From UBA4582 sp002389265 (GTDB taxonomy: Bacteria; Pseudomonadota; Gammaproteobacteria; Pseudomonadales; Azotimanducaceae): a DNA stretch of 64,000 nucleotides. The position numbers were made by a program, and so were the translations under genes. Of the stretch, positions 25,411 through 33,626 are shown in pieces (within the stretch, counting starts at the first letter, position 1; each line of letters begins with the position of its first letter). Where the stretch lies: assembly GCA_943788825.1 (NCBI GenBank), contig CALSRT010000002.1, positions 1,057,820 through 1,121,819 on the forward strand, written 5' to 3'. Below the pieces are notes generated by a model. That model was not told the DNA's origin. It was given only the letters and a program-made list of their open reading frames with translations, and searched no databases.

Positions 25411-26292
25411 ATGATCTCAGGTAGTATAGTAGCGCTAGTTACTCCCATGCATTTGGATGGCGCAATTGATTGGCAGCGACTCGATGAGTTAGTTGAGTGG
25501 CATGTGGCCAGCGGTACAGATGGGTTGGTGCCGGTGGGTACCACCGGTGAATCTTCGACGGTTGACATCAACGAGCACTGCGAAATAGTGAAACGGGTGG
25601 TCAGGGTCGTTCAAGGGCGTATCCCGGTGATCGCTGGTACTGGCGCGAACGCCACCAAGGAAGCCATCGAGTTGACGCTGGCAGCTAAGAATGCCGGTGC
25701 CGATGCGTGCCTGTTGGTGACGCCCTACTACAATAAGCCGACCCAGGAAGGTCTGTACCAGCATTATCGGGCCATTGCTGCTGCAGTAGACTTGCCTCAA
25801 ATTCTCTATAACGTGCCGAGTCGGACAGCCTGCGATATGTTGCCCGCAACCGTTGCCAGGCTGGCCGAGCTTGATCAGGTTATCGCTATCAAGGAAGCCA
25901 CCGGCGATATCCACAGGACTCGTGAAATTCTGGCGCTCTGTCAAACGCCGATTAAGGTTTTTTCCGGTGATGATGAAACTGCTCTTGAACTCATGTTGGC
26001 TGGGGCTAGCGGCACCATCAGTGTCACTGCGAATGTCGTGCCGGCTGAGATGGCCAAGATTTACAAACTCTTGCGCGAAGGCAAGGTTGACGAGGCGCGT
26101 GCGCTAGATCATCGCCTGCTGGGCTTGCACCAGAATCTTTTCCTTGAGTCTAATCCCATACCAGTGAAGTGGGCGCTGATGGAGATGGGAAAAATTGATC
26201 GGGGCATTCGTTTGCCCCTCACTGAACTATCACCGCAGTACCATCAAGCTGTTCGTGATGCGCTGCAACAAGCCGGAGTAGTAAACTCGTGA
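25411..26292 (+). CDS. dapA: 4-hydroxy-tetrahydrodipicolinate synthase DapA
   Basis: Class I aldolase-type enzyme joining pyruvate and aspartate semialdehyde in lysine/diaminopimelate synthesis. 293 residues. Seen: GLVPVGTTGESSTV, the YYNKPTQEGLYQHY segment with the catalytic Tyr, YNVPSRT, and the Schiff-base lysine in VIAIKEATGD. The stop TGA overlaps the ATG of bamC by one base. No lysine riboswitch is visible in the 105-base leader. Confidence 0.97.
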   Translation: MISGSIVALVTPMHLDGAIDWQRLDELVEWHVASGTDGLVPVGTTGESSTVDINEHCEIVKRVVRVVQGRIPVIAGTGANATKEAIELTLAAKNAGADACLLVTPYYNKPTQEGLYQHYRAIAAAVDLPQILYNVPSRTACDMLPATVARLAELDQVIAIKEATGDIHRTREILALCQTPIKVFSGDDETALELMLAGASGTISVTANVVPAEMAKIYKLLREGKVDEARALDHRLLGLHQNLFLESNPIPVKWALMEMGKIDRGIRLPLTELSPQYHQAVRDALQQAGVVNS

Positions 26293-27422
26293 TGCAAAGA
26301 GTTAGCGCTTTTTACGACGTGGTCGATGCCACTGCGATATGCCGCGGCTGCGTGATAACAGTCTTATCCCTACTGATTTCTGGCTGTAGCTGGTTCGGAA
26401 TCGAAAATAATAGTGATGATTACTTAGAGTCTGAGTCGATTCCTCGAGTGACAATTCCAGAAAGTCTCGACACCCCGGCATTTACCGATGCACTTGTTAT
26501 CCCTGTGGTGGATGACGCTCGAGGCCTGATGGGTGAGAAGATGACGATTGGCTTGCCAGAGCCGTTGAGCACAGCGTCGGGCGTGGAACAGATCGTTATT
26601 CGAAAGCTTGGCGAAGAGCGCTGGATATTTATCGACACGCCGCCCGCAGCAGTGTGGCCTAAAATCAGGCTCTTCTGGGAAGTGAACAACATGGAGTTGC
26701 AGTCGGCCGATGCCCGCCGCGGTGTTCTGGAAAGCGTCTGGTTGGCATCCGTAGCTGGCGAGCCTGATAAGGTCTTTGAAAGCTTGAAAAGTGGCGTTGC
26801 ATGGGCGGATTCGAACGCGACGGTCCAAAATAAATTTCGCTTGAGTATTGAGGCAGGTATTCGTTCAGGCAGTTCCGAGGTCCACCTAGAGCACAAACAG
26901 GTTCCTCGCGGTGCACCCGTCAGGCAGGATACTGCGAACTGGAACGGTACATCAGACGACGTCGAAATTGAGTCGAAGGTGTTGTCGGAACTGGCTTATT
27001 TTCTCGGCGAGACGATTCCTCAGGGGTTTTCCATATCCCAGGGTGCCATGAATATACGTAGCAGTCGGATCGAATTGCTGCCAGACAGAACGAAACCGGT
27101 GCTTCGTTATAAGCTCGACTTTGATCGCGCCTGGGCGACCGTCGGCAAAGCGTTGGCTGATGCGTCGATTAATATCGATGACCGAGATCGGACCTCCGCA
27201 AACTATTACGTGCTCTATGATGCGACAGCCAATCAGGCACCGGGATTTCTCACTCGGCTTTTCACTGACGAGGCCGTGCTTGGCGACGAAAACAAATATC
27301 AGGTGCACCTCGAGAATCATGATGACGGTGTGCATGTGATGATTTATAAAAATCAGACAAACTTGGCTGACCCATTGGTGGCAGAACGGTTGCTGAAAAT
27401 TATTAGAGAGTACTCTAGCTAG
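26292..27422 (+). CDS. bamC: BAM complex lipoprotein BamC (NlpB)-like
   Basis: Outer-membrane lipoprotein of 376 residues. Lipobox in LLISGCSW after a charged start. The unstructured N-terminal segment and two helix-grip domains expected of BamC are consistent with the sequence: EQIVIRKLGEERWIFIDTPPAAVWPKIRLFW and VLRYKLDFDRAWATVGKAL. It directly follows dapA, the same order as dapA-nlpB in E. coli, which strengthens the call. BamC is an accessory subunit of the beta-barrel assembly machine. Confidence 0.88.
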   Translation: MQRVSAFYDVVDATAICRGCVITVLSLLISGCSWFGIENNSDDYLESESIPRVTIPESLDTPAFTDALVIPVVDDARGLMGEKMTIGLPEPLSTASGVEQIVIRKLGEERWIFIDTPPAAVWPKIRLFWEVNNMELQSADARRGVLESVWLASVAGEPDKVFESLKSGVAWADSNATVQNKFRLSIEAGIRSGSSEVHLEHKQVPRGAPVRQDTANWNGTSDDVEIESKVLSELAYFLGETIPQGFSISQGAMNIRSSRIELLPDRTKPVLRYKLDFDRAWATVGKALADASINIDDRDRTSANYYVLYDATANQAPGFLTRLFTDEAVLGDENKYQVHLENHDDGVHVMIYKNQTNLADPLVAERLLKIIREYSS

Positions 27423-27438
27423 GAAGCATTACTTTATC

Positions 27439-28218
27439 GTGCGTATTACATCCCTGGGTAGTGGAAGTCGTGGAAACTGTACGCTCATCGAAGACGAGAA
27501 TACCTGTGTTCTCGTCGACCTAGGCTTTACTCTGAAAGAGATTGAGCGACGCCTACATCGAATCGGACGAACTCCGCAGGATATCAGCGGCGTGCTGGTG
27601 ACCCATGAGCACTCAGACCATATCCATGGCGTCGGTGCCTTCGCCCGTAAGCACAAGACCGCCGTTTATCTGACGCCGGGTACTTATAGCGCCAGGCCTA
27701 TGGGTGATGTGCCGAATCTCAACAGGATCAATTGTCATCGCCCCTTCGAAATTGGTAGTTTATCTATCGAGCCGGTGGCCGTTCCTCATGACGCCCGCGA
27801 ACCTTGTCAGTACGTCATTTCCTCTGGACGAGTCACTATTGGAGTGCTGACTGACCTAGGTCATATTACGCCCCATGTTGAACGTCACTACGAAAAATGT
27901 GATGCGCTGTTATTGGAGTGCAACCATGATCTCCAGATGCTCTCTGACGGTCCTTATCCTTATTCCTTAAAGCAGCGGGTTGGTGGTCTGCGAGGTCACC
28001 TGAACAATCAACAAGCGGCCGGCTTGCTGCAGAAAATCGATTTGCCACGCTTGCAGCATTTGGTGATTTCCCACATCAGCGAAAAGAATAATGCTGATCA
28101 TCTTGCGCTCGAGGCTGTCAACGAGATCCTCCAGGCCGACGCCAGTGGCTGGCAAGGGGAATTACAGGTCGCCCAGCAAGATACAGGCTTCGACTGGCTC
28201 GACATCTCCGCTACCTAA
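27439..28218 (+). CDS. MBL-fold metallohydrolase (YycJ-like)
   Basis: 259-residue metallo-beta-lactamase fold protein. N-terminal ITSLGSGSRGNCTLIED is typical of the YycJ/WalJ group; THEHSDHIHG at residues 55-64 is the metal-binding motif, with further ligands in AVPHDAREP, LTDLGHIT and LVISHISEKNNAD. YycJ has 5'-3' exonuclease activity in some bacteria. GTG start 16 bases after bamC. Same neighbours as in Pseudomonas. Confidence 0.88.
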   Translation: MRITSLGSGSRGNCTLIEDENTCVLVDLGFTLKEIERRLHRIGRTPQDISGVLVTHEHSDHIHGVGAFARKHKTAVYLTPGTYSARPMGDVPNLNRINCHRPFEIGSLSIEPVAVPHDAREPCQYVISSGRVTIGVLTDLGHITPHVERHYEKCDALLLECNHDLQMLSDGPYPYSLKQRVGGLRGHLNNQQAAGLLQKIDLPRLQHLVISHISEKNNADHLALEAVNEILQADASGWQGELQVAQQDTGFDWLDISAT

Positions 28219-28253
28219 GTTTTTCTAAAAAACGGTTGTCCACTGAGTTAATA

Positions 28254-28276
28254 TACAGTACTGTACCGACATACAG
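28254..28276. promoter_or_regulatory. LexA-like box and overlapping palindrome
   Basis: CTGT-N8-ACAG at 28261-28276 (core ACCGACAT) fits the gammaproteobacterial LexA consensus at both ends, though the core is less AT-rich than usual. The perfect 12-bp palindrome TACAGTACTGTA overlaps it at 28254-28265. It lies upstream of the 50-residue ORF. Confidence 0.4.
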
Positions 28277-28284
28277 TAATCACG

Positions 28285-28300
28285 TGTATCGCACGATACA
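28285..28300. promoter_or_regulatory. Operator-like inverted repeat
   Basis: TGTATCG-CA-CGATACA is a perfect 16-bp inverted repeat, 27 bases upstream of the small ORF start. Could be a regulator site; the regulator is unknown. Confidence 0.4.
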
Positions 28301-28327
28301 CTTAACATCAGTTAGGGGCAGAGCAGC

Positions 28328-28480
28328 ATGAAAATCAAACATATTCAGTCCATGGATCTCTGGCTGCTGACGAAAGGTGACAAGGTACTTTATCGAGGTA
28401 AGCGCAATCCTTGGAAGTCTCCTGGTATTATCGCCAGTGTGCTTCGAAGTGAAGGGAAGCTGTTCCGCTACTTTGGTTAG
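28328..28480 (+). CDS. Small hypothetical protein, 50 residues
   Basis: Not recognised. ATG preceded by GGGG about ten bases upstream; the product begins MKIKHIQSMDLWLLTKGDK, is basic and rich in aromatic residues (DLWLLTKGD, RNPWKSPG, LFRYFG) and has no signal peptide or membrane segment. Its position behind a LexA-like box and a 16-bp operator-like repeat makes a regulated small gene plausible. It occupies the place where purC follows the MBL gene in Pseudomonas. It might instead be a chance ORF: only 51 codons. Confidence 0.45.
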   Translation: MKIKHIQSMDLWLLTKGDKVLYRGKRNPWKSPGIIASVLRSEGKLFRYFG

Positions 28481-28495
28481 GATGGGCGGCTGGTG

Positions 28496-28530
28496 CAAGG
28501 GGCTGCAAGGGGCTGCAAGGCGCTGCAAGA
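28496..28530. repeat. 10-bp tandem repeat
   Basis: Three copies of a GGCTGCAAGG-type unit (28501-28530), the third with two changes, preceded by a partial copy. Located between the small ORF and the end of the convergent CnoX-like gene. Confidence 0.75.
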
Positions 28531-28557
28531 TAGTATTGCCGAGCGTATAAACCCGGG

Positions 28558-29412
28558 CTAGTGCAAAAAGGTAAACATTTTGCGCCGGTACGCGGTGGCA
28601 GTGGAATCACCTTTTCCCAACAACTCAAATATCTTCACCATCGTGCGTCGAGCCAGTGCCTCGTCATAGTCTTTGTCGATTTTCAGCATCTCGAGCAATA
28701 CCTCTAATGCCTCCTCAATCTGATCATTGGCAACCAGTCGAACAGCTAACTGATATTTCAGGGGTAGGTCTTCTGGCTGTTGGGTGACCCTGTCAATCAA
28801 CTCCGCTAGGGCGGGCAAATTGGCAGATAACTCACTGAACTCAATGCGGTTTTTCGGCTTGCCAATACCGATAGTATCGCTGGGCAGAGTGGCAAGTAGT
28901 TCGCGAGCTTCGTCTATTCGGCTCTCCATGACCAGCAGGTCAGCAAGTTCAACGTGCAGGGCATGGTTTTGTGGTTCCTGACTGATGGCTTCCTGAAGCA
29001 TTTGGATTGCGCCCTGGCGGTTGCCGGCGAGCAATAGCAGGTTGATCTGTTCTCGAATGCGTTCAATCGGGCTCATTGTCAGTGATTCAAGGAGCGCCCG
29101 TAGTTGGGTTTCTGTTTGCTCGCCTTCCAAGTCATGGGCCATCTGTGCATTCACGATGATCTTTATCGTCGGCAGGGTTCGTACGCCCAGCTGCTGAACG
29201 ATCTGCTGATTCTCCTGGACGTTGACCCGCGCCAAGAGGAACTTGCCATTGAATTCGACTGCCAGTTTCTTCAGGACAGGCGCCTGAAGTTCTGAGGGCG
29301 CGGCGCCGGGTGCGTAGAATTCCAGCATGACAGGGATCTGTCTGGATTTCTCGACGACGTCCTGTTGAAAGTCCTTTACGGAGACTTCGATAATATTTTG
29401 AGACGCATTCAT
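28558..29412 (-). CDS. CnoX/YbbN-like thioredoxin-fold TPR protein lacking cysteines
   Basis: 284 residues: a thioredoxin domain at 1-110 followed by TPR-like helices (NRQGAIQMLQEAISQEPQNH, ADLLVMESRIDEARELLA) and a conserved C-terminal part (KDYDEALARRTMVKIFELLG) that matches the YbbN/CnoX chaperedoxin family. The redox site is replaced by PGAAPSEL and the protein contains no cysteine at all, while the cis-proline RTLPTIKI is kept. E. coli CnoX protects clients under bleach stress and hands them to GroEL. The start is the second candidate ATG (29412); one at 29451 would add 13 residues. Confidence 0.85.
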   Translation of the reverse strand: MNASQNIIEVSVKDFQQDVVEKSRQIPVMLEFYAPGAAPSELQAPVLKKLAVEFNGKFLLARVNVQENQQIVQQLGVRTLPTIKIIVNAQMAHDLEGEQTETQLRALLESLTMSPIERIREQINLLLLAGNRQGAIQMLQEAISQEPQNHALHVELADLLVMESRIDEARELLATLPSDTIGIGKPKNRIEFSELSANLPALAELIDRVTQQPEDLPLKYQLAVRLVANDQIEEALEVLLEMLKIDKDYDEALARRTMVKIFELLGKGDSTATAYRRKMFTFLH

Positions 29413-29490
29413 ATAGTTAATTGACCCGGTCGAAAGTGCGTAGCCTACCAAAGCGGAGCCCAGATTTCCTGCGTTATTTGGCTGTATATA

Positions 29491-29518
29491 TTGACAGTCA
29501 GACGGTAGACTCTAGACG
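29491..29518 (+). promoter_or_regulatory. Candidate promoter for rmuC
   Basis: A perfect -35 TTGACA at 29491-29496 is followed after 16 bases by TAGACG, a weak -10. The rmuC start lies 38 bases further on. Confidence 0.35.
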
Positions 29519-29555
29519 TTTCTAAAGGGATTGTATCAGTCATGAGCCGTGCATC

Positions 29556-31094
29556 ATGGGTATAGAAAGTATCGTCACGATCGCTATTGTAGCGGGTTGT
29601 AGCATGTTGCTCACGGCGTTGCTGGCGTGGCTTTGGTCTCGTCTCAAAATGCAGCGTGAGCGCGATCAATGGGCCTCTGATGCTGAGGTTCAGCAGGCTC
29701 TGACACAAGCCAGTGTCGCGACCCATCAGCGGGATCGCGAAGATCTGACGCAACGGCTGCAGGCTGCGCAACAACAGCTTGATGATCGCTCAGTGACGTT
29801 AGAACGTGCGTTGATCAGTGAGGCCGGGTTGAAGTCTCAAGTCGCGCAACTCCAACAGCAAGCGCTTGGCCTGGAAGGGCGTCTTGAGGCGGGGGCGCGG
29901 GAAACCGACCAATTACGAGCTGATAACGCCAGCCACCGGGAAAAAGTCAGTCATTTGCAAACGACGCTGCTAGAACAACAAAAACAAAATGAGGAGAAGT
30001 TGGCTCTGCTTCATCAAGCGCGAGAAAGCCTCAACGCCGAGTTCAAAAACCTGGCCAATGAAATTTTCGATGCCAAGCAAAAGAGTTTCAAGGAACAGAA
30101 TCAGATGCAGATGGATGGCTTGCTCAAGCCGCTCGGGGAGAAGATCAAGGATTTTGAAAAACGGGTCGAGGAGACCTACGACAGAGAGAGCAAAGAACGC
30201 TTCTCACTGGCCAAGGAAGTCCGTGATCTGCAGACCTTGAATGTTCGAATCAGTCAGGATGCGGTGAACCTCACGAATGCCCTTAAGGGTGAAAATAAGA
30301 CCCAGGGTACCTGGGGTGAGGTTATTCTTGAGCGGGTACTGGAAAAATCTGGGCTTGAAAAGGGCCGAGAGTATGAGGTTCAGGTCAATTTAAAAAATTC
30401 GCAGGGGCAGCGCTTTCAGCCCGACGTGGTGGTGCACTTACCGGAAGGTAAGGACGTTATTATTGACTCTAAGGTCTCGCTGGTGGGCTATGAACGTTAT
30501 TGTAGTGCAGAGCCAGGGTCACAACAGCAGGAGGCTTTAAAGGCGCATATTCAGTCCTTACGCCAACATGTCAAACAGCTCAGCGAGAAGGATTATCAGA
30601 ACCTTGAAAATGTTCGAACGCTGGATTTCGTTTTGTTGTTCGTGCCGGTAGAGGCGGCATTTACGCTGGCGGTTCAGCAAGACAATGAATTATTTTCTAA
30701 TGCCTTTGATAAAAATATTGTTTTGGTCGCACCCTCGACGCTGCTGGCAACGCTGCGGACTATTCAAAATATCTGGCGTTATGAGCAGCAAAATAAGAAT
30801 GCGCAGGAGATTGCTGGCAAAGCCGGTGCGTTGTATGACAAGTTTGTTAATTTCGTTGCTGACTTGGAGGATATCGGCGGTAAGCTCGATTCGGTGCAGG
30901 CGGTTTATGCCAAAGCGCACAATAAATTAGTATCGGGTAAAGGCAATCTGGTGACTCGTGCTGAAAACATGCGTGAACTCGGCGCGCGAGTGACCAAAAG
31001 CTTGCCTGCCAATTTGGTTGAGTTGGCCTCTCAGGAGCAGGCGATCCAGATCAGCAAAAGTGCTGTGCGCAGAATTGAAAATGATAAAAGTTAA
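29556..31094 (+). CDS. rmuC: DNA recombination protein RmuC homologue
   Basis: 512 residues: an N-terminal membrane helix (IVTIAIVAGCSMLLTALLAWLW), a long coiled coil at about residues 30-190 with many Gln/Leu heptads (TQRLQAAQQQLDDRS), and the RmuC core from about residue 200 with NVRISQDAVNLTNALKGENKTQGTWGE, PDVVVHLPEGKDVIIDSKVSL and FVPVEAAFTLA. RmuC is predicted to be a restriction-endonuclease-like-fold nuclease that limits inversions at short inverted repeats. Confidence 0.92.
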   Translation: MGIESIVTIAIVAGCSMLLTALLAWLWSRLKMQRERDQWASDAEVQQALTQASVATHQRDREDLTQRLQAAQQQLDDRSVTLERALISEAGLKSQVAQLQQQALGLEGRLEAGARETDQLRADNASHREKVSHLQTTLLEQQKQNEEKLALLHQARESLNAEFKNLANEIFDAKQKSFKEQNQMQMDGLLKPLGEKIKDFEKRVEETYDRESKERFSLAKEVRDLQTLNVRISQDAVNLTNALKGENKTQGTWGEVILERVLEKSGLEKGREYEVQVNLKNSQGQRFQPDVVVHLPEGKDVIIDSKVSLVGYERYCSAEPGSQQQEALKAHIQSLRQHVKQLSEKDYQNLENVRTLDFVLLFVPVEAAFTLAVQQDNELFSNAFDKNIVLVAPSTLLATLRTIQNIWRYEQQNKNAQEIAGKAGALYDKFVNFVADLEDIGGKLDSVQAVYAKAHNKLVSGKGNLVTRAENMRELGARVTKSLPANLVELASQEQAIQISKSAVRRIENDKS

Positions 31095-31574
31095 GCGGAC
31101 TGTACCCAAATATTCGCTATTTTAAAGACCCAAAATAATATCGAAGATCGAGGTAGGCCCATAAATTGGGGGATCTACACGTTGGTAGTTACTCACCTCT
31201 TCATTAAGTTATTCACAACCTGACCCAGAAAGTAAAAAGCCGCTATTAATCTTGGGAAATTAAACATCGGACCAGGTATGCGGCGTAACTTGTTGAATTT
31301 AAATATAAAAAGCGATTTGCTCAAAAAATAAACAATCGATTATGTGGCAAAAACGTCGAGGTTTTTAAGTTACTAAGGAAACTGTCCCCAGAGTTATCCA
31401 CAGAAAATGTGGATATCTCTGTTGCGTCGCATTAATTAATTGTGTGGTTGAAATAACTGGGGTAAGCAGCGGAAGCCCGTGAAATAGATTCTCGAAAGTC
31501 GTTATTCTGTATACTCGGACTGATAGTGCTTACCGAGCGTACGCTGGCAAGTTTAATAATGCGGAGGTGAAGAC
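31095..31574. other. AT-rich non-coding region with DnaA-box-like sites
   Basis: 480 bases without a gene. It contains TTATTCACA at 31209-31217, TTATCCACA at 31394-31402 and its near mirror TGTGGATAT at 31408-31416, plus an AT-rich tract around 31296-31345. No dnaA, dnaN, gidA or rpmH is near, so a chromosomal origin is not established. The end also holds the upstream region of the symporter operon. Confidence 0.55.
31389..31421. repeat. Inverted repeat built on two DnaA-like boxes
   Basis: Arms of 14 bases (CAGAGTTATCCACA and TGTGGATATCTCTG) pair with a single mismatch around a five-base loop. Each arm contains a DnaA box: one perfect consensus, one with a single change. Confidence 0.75.
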
Positions 31575-31859
31575 GTGATCGATAACAACGCTGATAAGCA
31601 ACCCGAACATGAGAATCGCGACTATTGGCGCGCCAATCTGCGTCTGATGTCAGGTCTACTGTTGATCTGGTTTCTGGTGTCATTTGGCTGTGGCATCTTG
31701 TGGGTTGATTACCTTAATCAATTTCATTTCTTTGGCTTCAAGTTAGGTTTTTGGTTCTCTCAGCAGGGATCTATTGTGGTCTTCGTTATCCTGATCTTTG
31801 TTTACGCTTGGCGCATGAACCAGCTGGATAGAGTTCACGGCGTTGATGAGCAGGAGTAG
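31575..31859 (+). CDS. DUF4212 small subunit of a solute:sodium symporter
   Basis: 94 residues with two membrane helices (LMSGLLLIWFLVSFGCGILWV and GSIVVFVILIFVYAWRMNQLD) and the conserved FHFFGFKLGFWFSQQGS between them, typical of DUF4212. These proteins are always paired with a VC_2705-type symporter, which starts at once downstream here. Start codon GTG with GGAGGTG upstream at 31562-31568. Confidence 0.9.
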   Translation: MIDNNADKQPEHENRDYWRANLRLMSGLLLIWFLVSFGCGILWVDYLNQFHFFGFKLGFWFSQQGSIVVFVILIFVYAWRMNQLDRVHGVDEQE

Positions 31860-31862
31860 GTG

Positions 31863-33626
31863 ATGAGTGCACAAGTATTAAGCTATCTATTTGTCGGCTT
31901 ATCTTTTGCGCTGTATATCGGCATTGCGATCTGGAGTCGATCGTCATCAACCAGTGAGTTTTATGTTGCCGGTGGCCATGTACATCCCTTGGCGAATGGC
32001 GCGGCCACTGCAGCGGACTGGATGTCTGCCGCCTCGTACCTGTCGATGGCTGGCATTATAGCCTTTGAGGGCGCAGATGGTGCTCGTTATCTGATGGGCT
32101 GGACTGGCGGTTATGTTTTACTGGCGTTATTGCTGGCGCCTTATCTGCGAAAGTTTAACAAGTTTACGGTGCCAGACTTTGTCGGTGATCGCTACTATTC
32201 ACAAGCTGCACGATTAGTGGCAGTGGTTTGCGTGATCTTTATTTCTTTCACCTATGTTGCCGGTCAGATGCGCGGCGTGGGTGTGGTCTTTTCGCGCTTC
32301 CTGGAAGTCGATATTAATACGGGCGTGGTCATTGGTATGGGCATCGTGTTTTTCTATGCGGTGCTGGGGGGCATGAAGGGCATTACCTATACTCAGGTTG
32401 CCCAGTATTGTGTGCTGATATTTGCCTACCTGGTGCCTGCAATTTTTATCTCCCTGACCTTGACCAATAATCCGATCCCCATGTTGGGCCTCGGCAGCAC
32501 CCTGGCTGCAGAGCCGGTGTATCTGCTGGATAAGCTCGATGGCTTGACGACAGAGCTGGGGATGACGGCGTTTACCGCAGGAAATAAGTCGACCATCGAT
32601 ATGTTCTTTATTGCCGCGGCGCTGATGGCGGGGACCGCGGGCTTGCCTCATGTCATCGTGCGGTTTTTTACCGTCCCTCGGGTTAGAGACGCCAGAATAT
32701 CGGCGGGCTATGCGCTGGTTTTAATTGCCTTGCTATACACGACCGCGCCTGCGGTGGCAGCGTTTGCTCGGATTAACATCATTAATGCTATGGATGGATT
32801 GCACTATAGCGAGGCGCCTGAGTGGTTTGGTAAGTGGGAAAATAGCGGACTGATCGCCTGGATTGATAAAAATAATGATGGTGAGATTCAATACCGCGGC
32901 GGTGCTGCCATGGAGCAGAAGCCAGTGTATGACCTTGGTCGAGGTGCGAGCGGTGAGCGATTACTCACTAATAAAGCCACCTCGAATGACAACGAACTCT
33001 ATATTGACCGGGACATTATTGTCCTTGCTCACCCGGAAATCGCTCAGCTGCCGAACTGGGTCGTGGCTCTGGTGGCAGCTGGTGGTCTGGCTGCGGCTTT
33101 ATCGACGGCGGCGGGTTTGTTATTGGTGATCTCCACGGCGATTGCCCATGACTTGTTGAAAAAGACTTTTCGGCCGAATATTACGGAGCGCCAAGAACTG
33201 CGTTACGCGCGCCTGGCTGCTGCCGTGGCGATCGCTATTGCGGGGCTGTTTGGCATCTATCCGCCGGGTTTCGTTGCAGAGGTGGTTGCCTTCGCCTTTG
33301 GTCTGGCCGCGGCTAGCTTTTTCCCGGTCATTCTTCTGGGTATTTTCTCGACTCGGATGAATAAGGAGGCCGCCATCAGCGGTATGCTCACTGGTTTGAT
33401 CTTCACCTTTAGTTATATCGTTTATTTCAAGTTCATCAGCCCGGAAACCAATATTGCGGCTCACTGGTGGTTTGGTATATCGCCAGAAGGTATTGGCAGC
33501 CTGGGCATGATCCTGAATTTCATGGTGTCGTTCGTCGTCATGCGTATAACACCACCGCCACCCCAGGAAGTTCAGGATCTTGTCCAGCATATCCGGGTTC
33601 CACAAGCGAGGCCTAGCAGTCAATGA
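31863..33626 (+). CDS. Sodium:solute symporter, VC_2705 subfamily
   Basis: SSS-family transporter of 587 residues with about 13 hydrophobic segments. Seen: LGGMKGITYTQVAQY, AGTAGLPHVIVRFFTVP (family sodium/solute signature) and LAAALSTAAGLLLVIS. Between two helices is a soluble loop at about residues 320-385 with DKNNDGEIQY, which reads like an EF-hand calcium loop; similar loops occur in this subfamily, from memory. ActP-like members carry acetate or related acids, but the DUF4212-linked subfamily has no firmly known substrate. The stop overlaps the start of the glutamine-synthetase-like gene. Confidence 0.88.
   Translation: MSAQVLSYLFVGLSFALYIGIAIWSRSSSTSEFYVAGGHVHPLANGAATAADWMSAASYLSMAGIIAFEGADGARYLMGWTGGYVLLALLLAPYLRKFNKFTVPDFVGDRYYSQAARLVAVVCVIFISFTYVAGQMRGVGVVFSRFLEVDINTGVVIGMGIVFFYAVLGGMKGITYTQVAQYCVLIFAYLVPAIFISLTLTNNPIPMLGLGSTLAAEPVYLLDKLDGLTTELGMTAFTAGNKSTIDMFFIAAALMAGTAGLPHVIVRFFTVPRVRDARISAGYALVLIALLYTTAPAVAAFARINIINAMDGLHYSEAPEWFGKWENSGLIAWIDKNNDGEIQYRGGAAMEQKPVYDLGRGASGERLLTNKATSNDNELYIDRDIIVLAHPEIAQLPNWVVALVAAGGLAAALSTAAGLLLVISTAIAHDLLKKTFRPNITERQELRYARLAAAVAIAIAGLFGIYPPGFVAEVVAFAFGLAAASFFPVILLGIFSTRMNKEAAISGMLTGLIFTFSYIVYFKFISPETNIAAHWWFGISPEGIGSLGMILNFMVSFVVMRITPPPPQEVQDLVQHIRVPQARPSSQ

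Noticed and set aside
31209..31421. Claim of a chromosomal replication origin
   Set aside because: DnaA boxes are present, but no dnaA, dnaN, gidA or rpmH is nearby and skew cannot be computed here; kept as a finding, not annotated as an origin.
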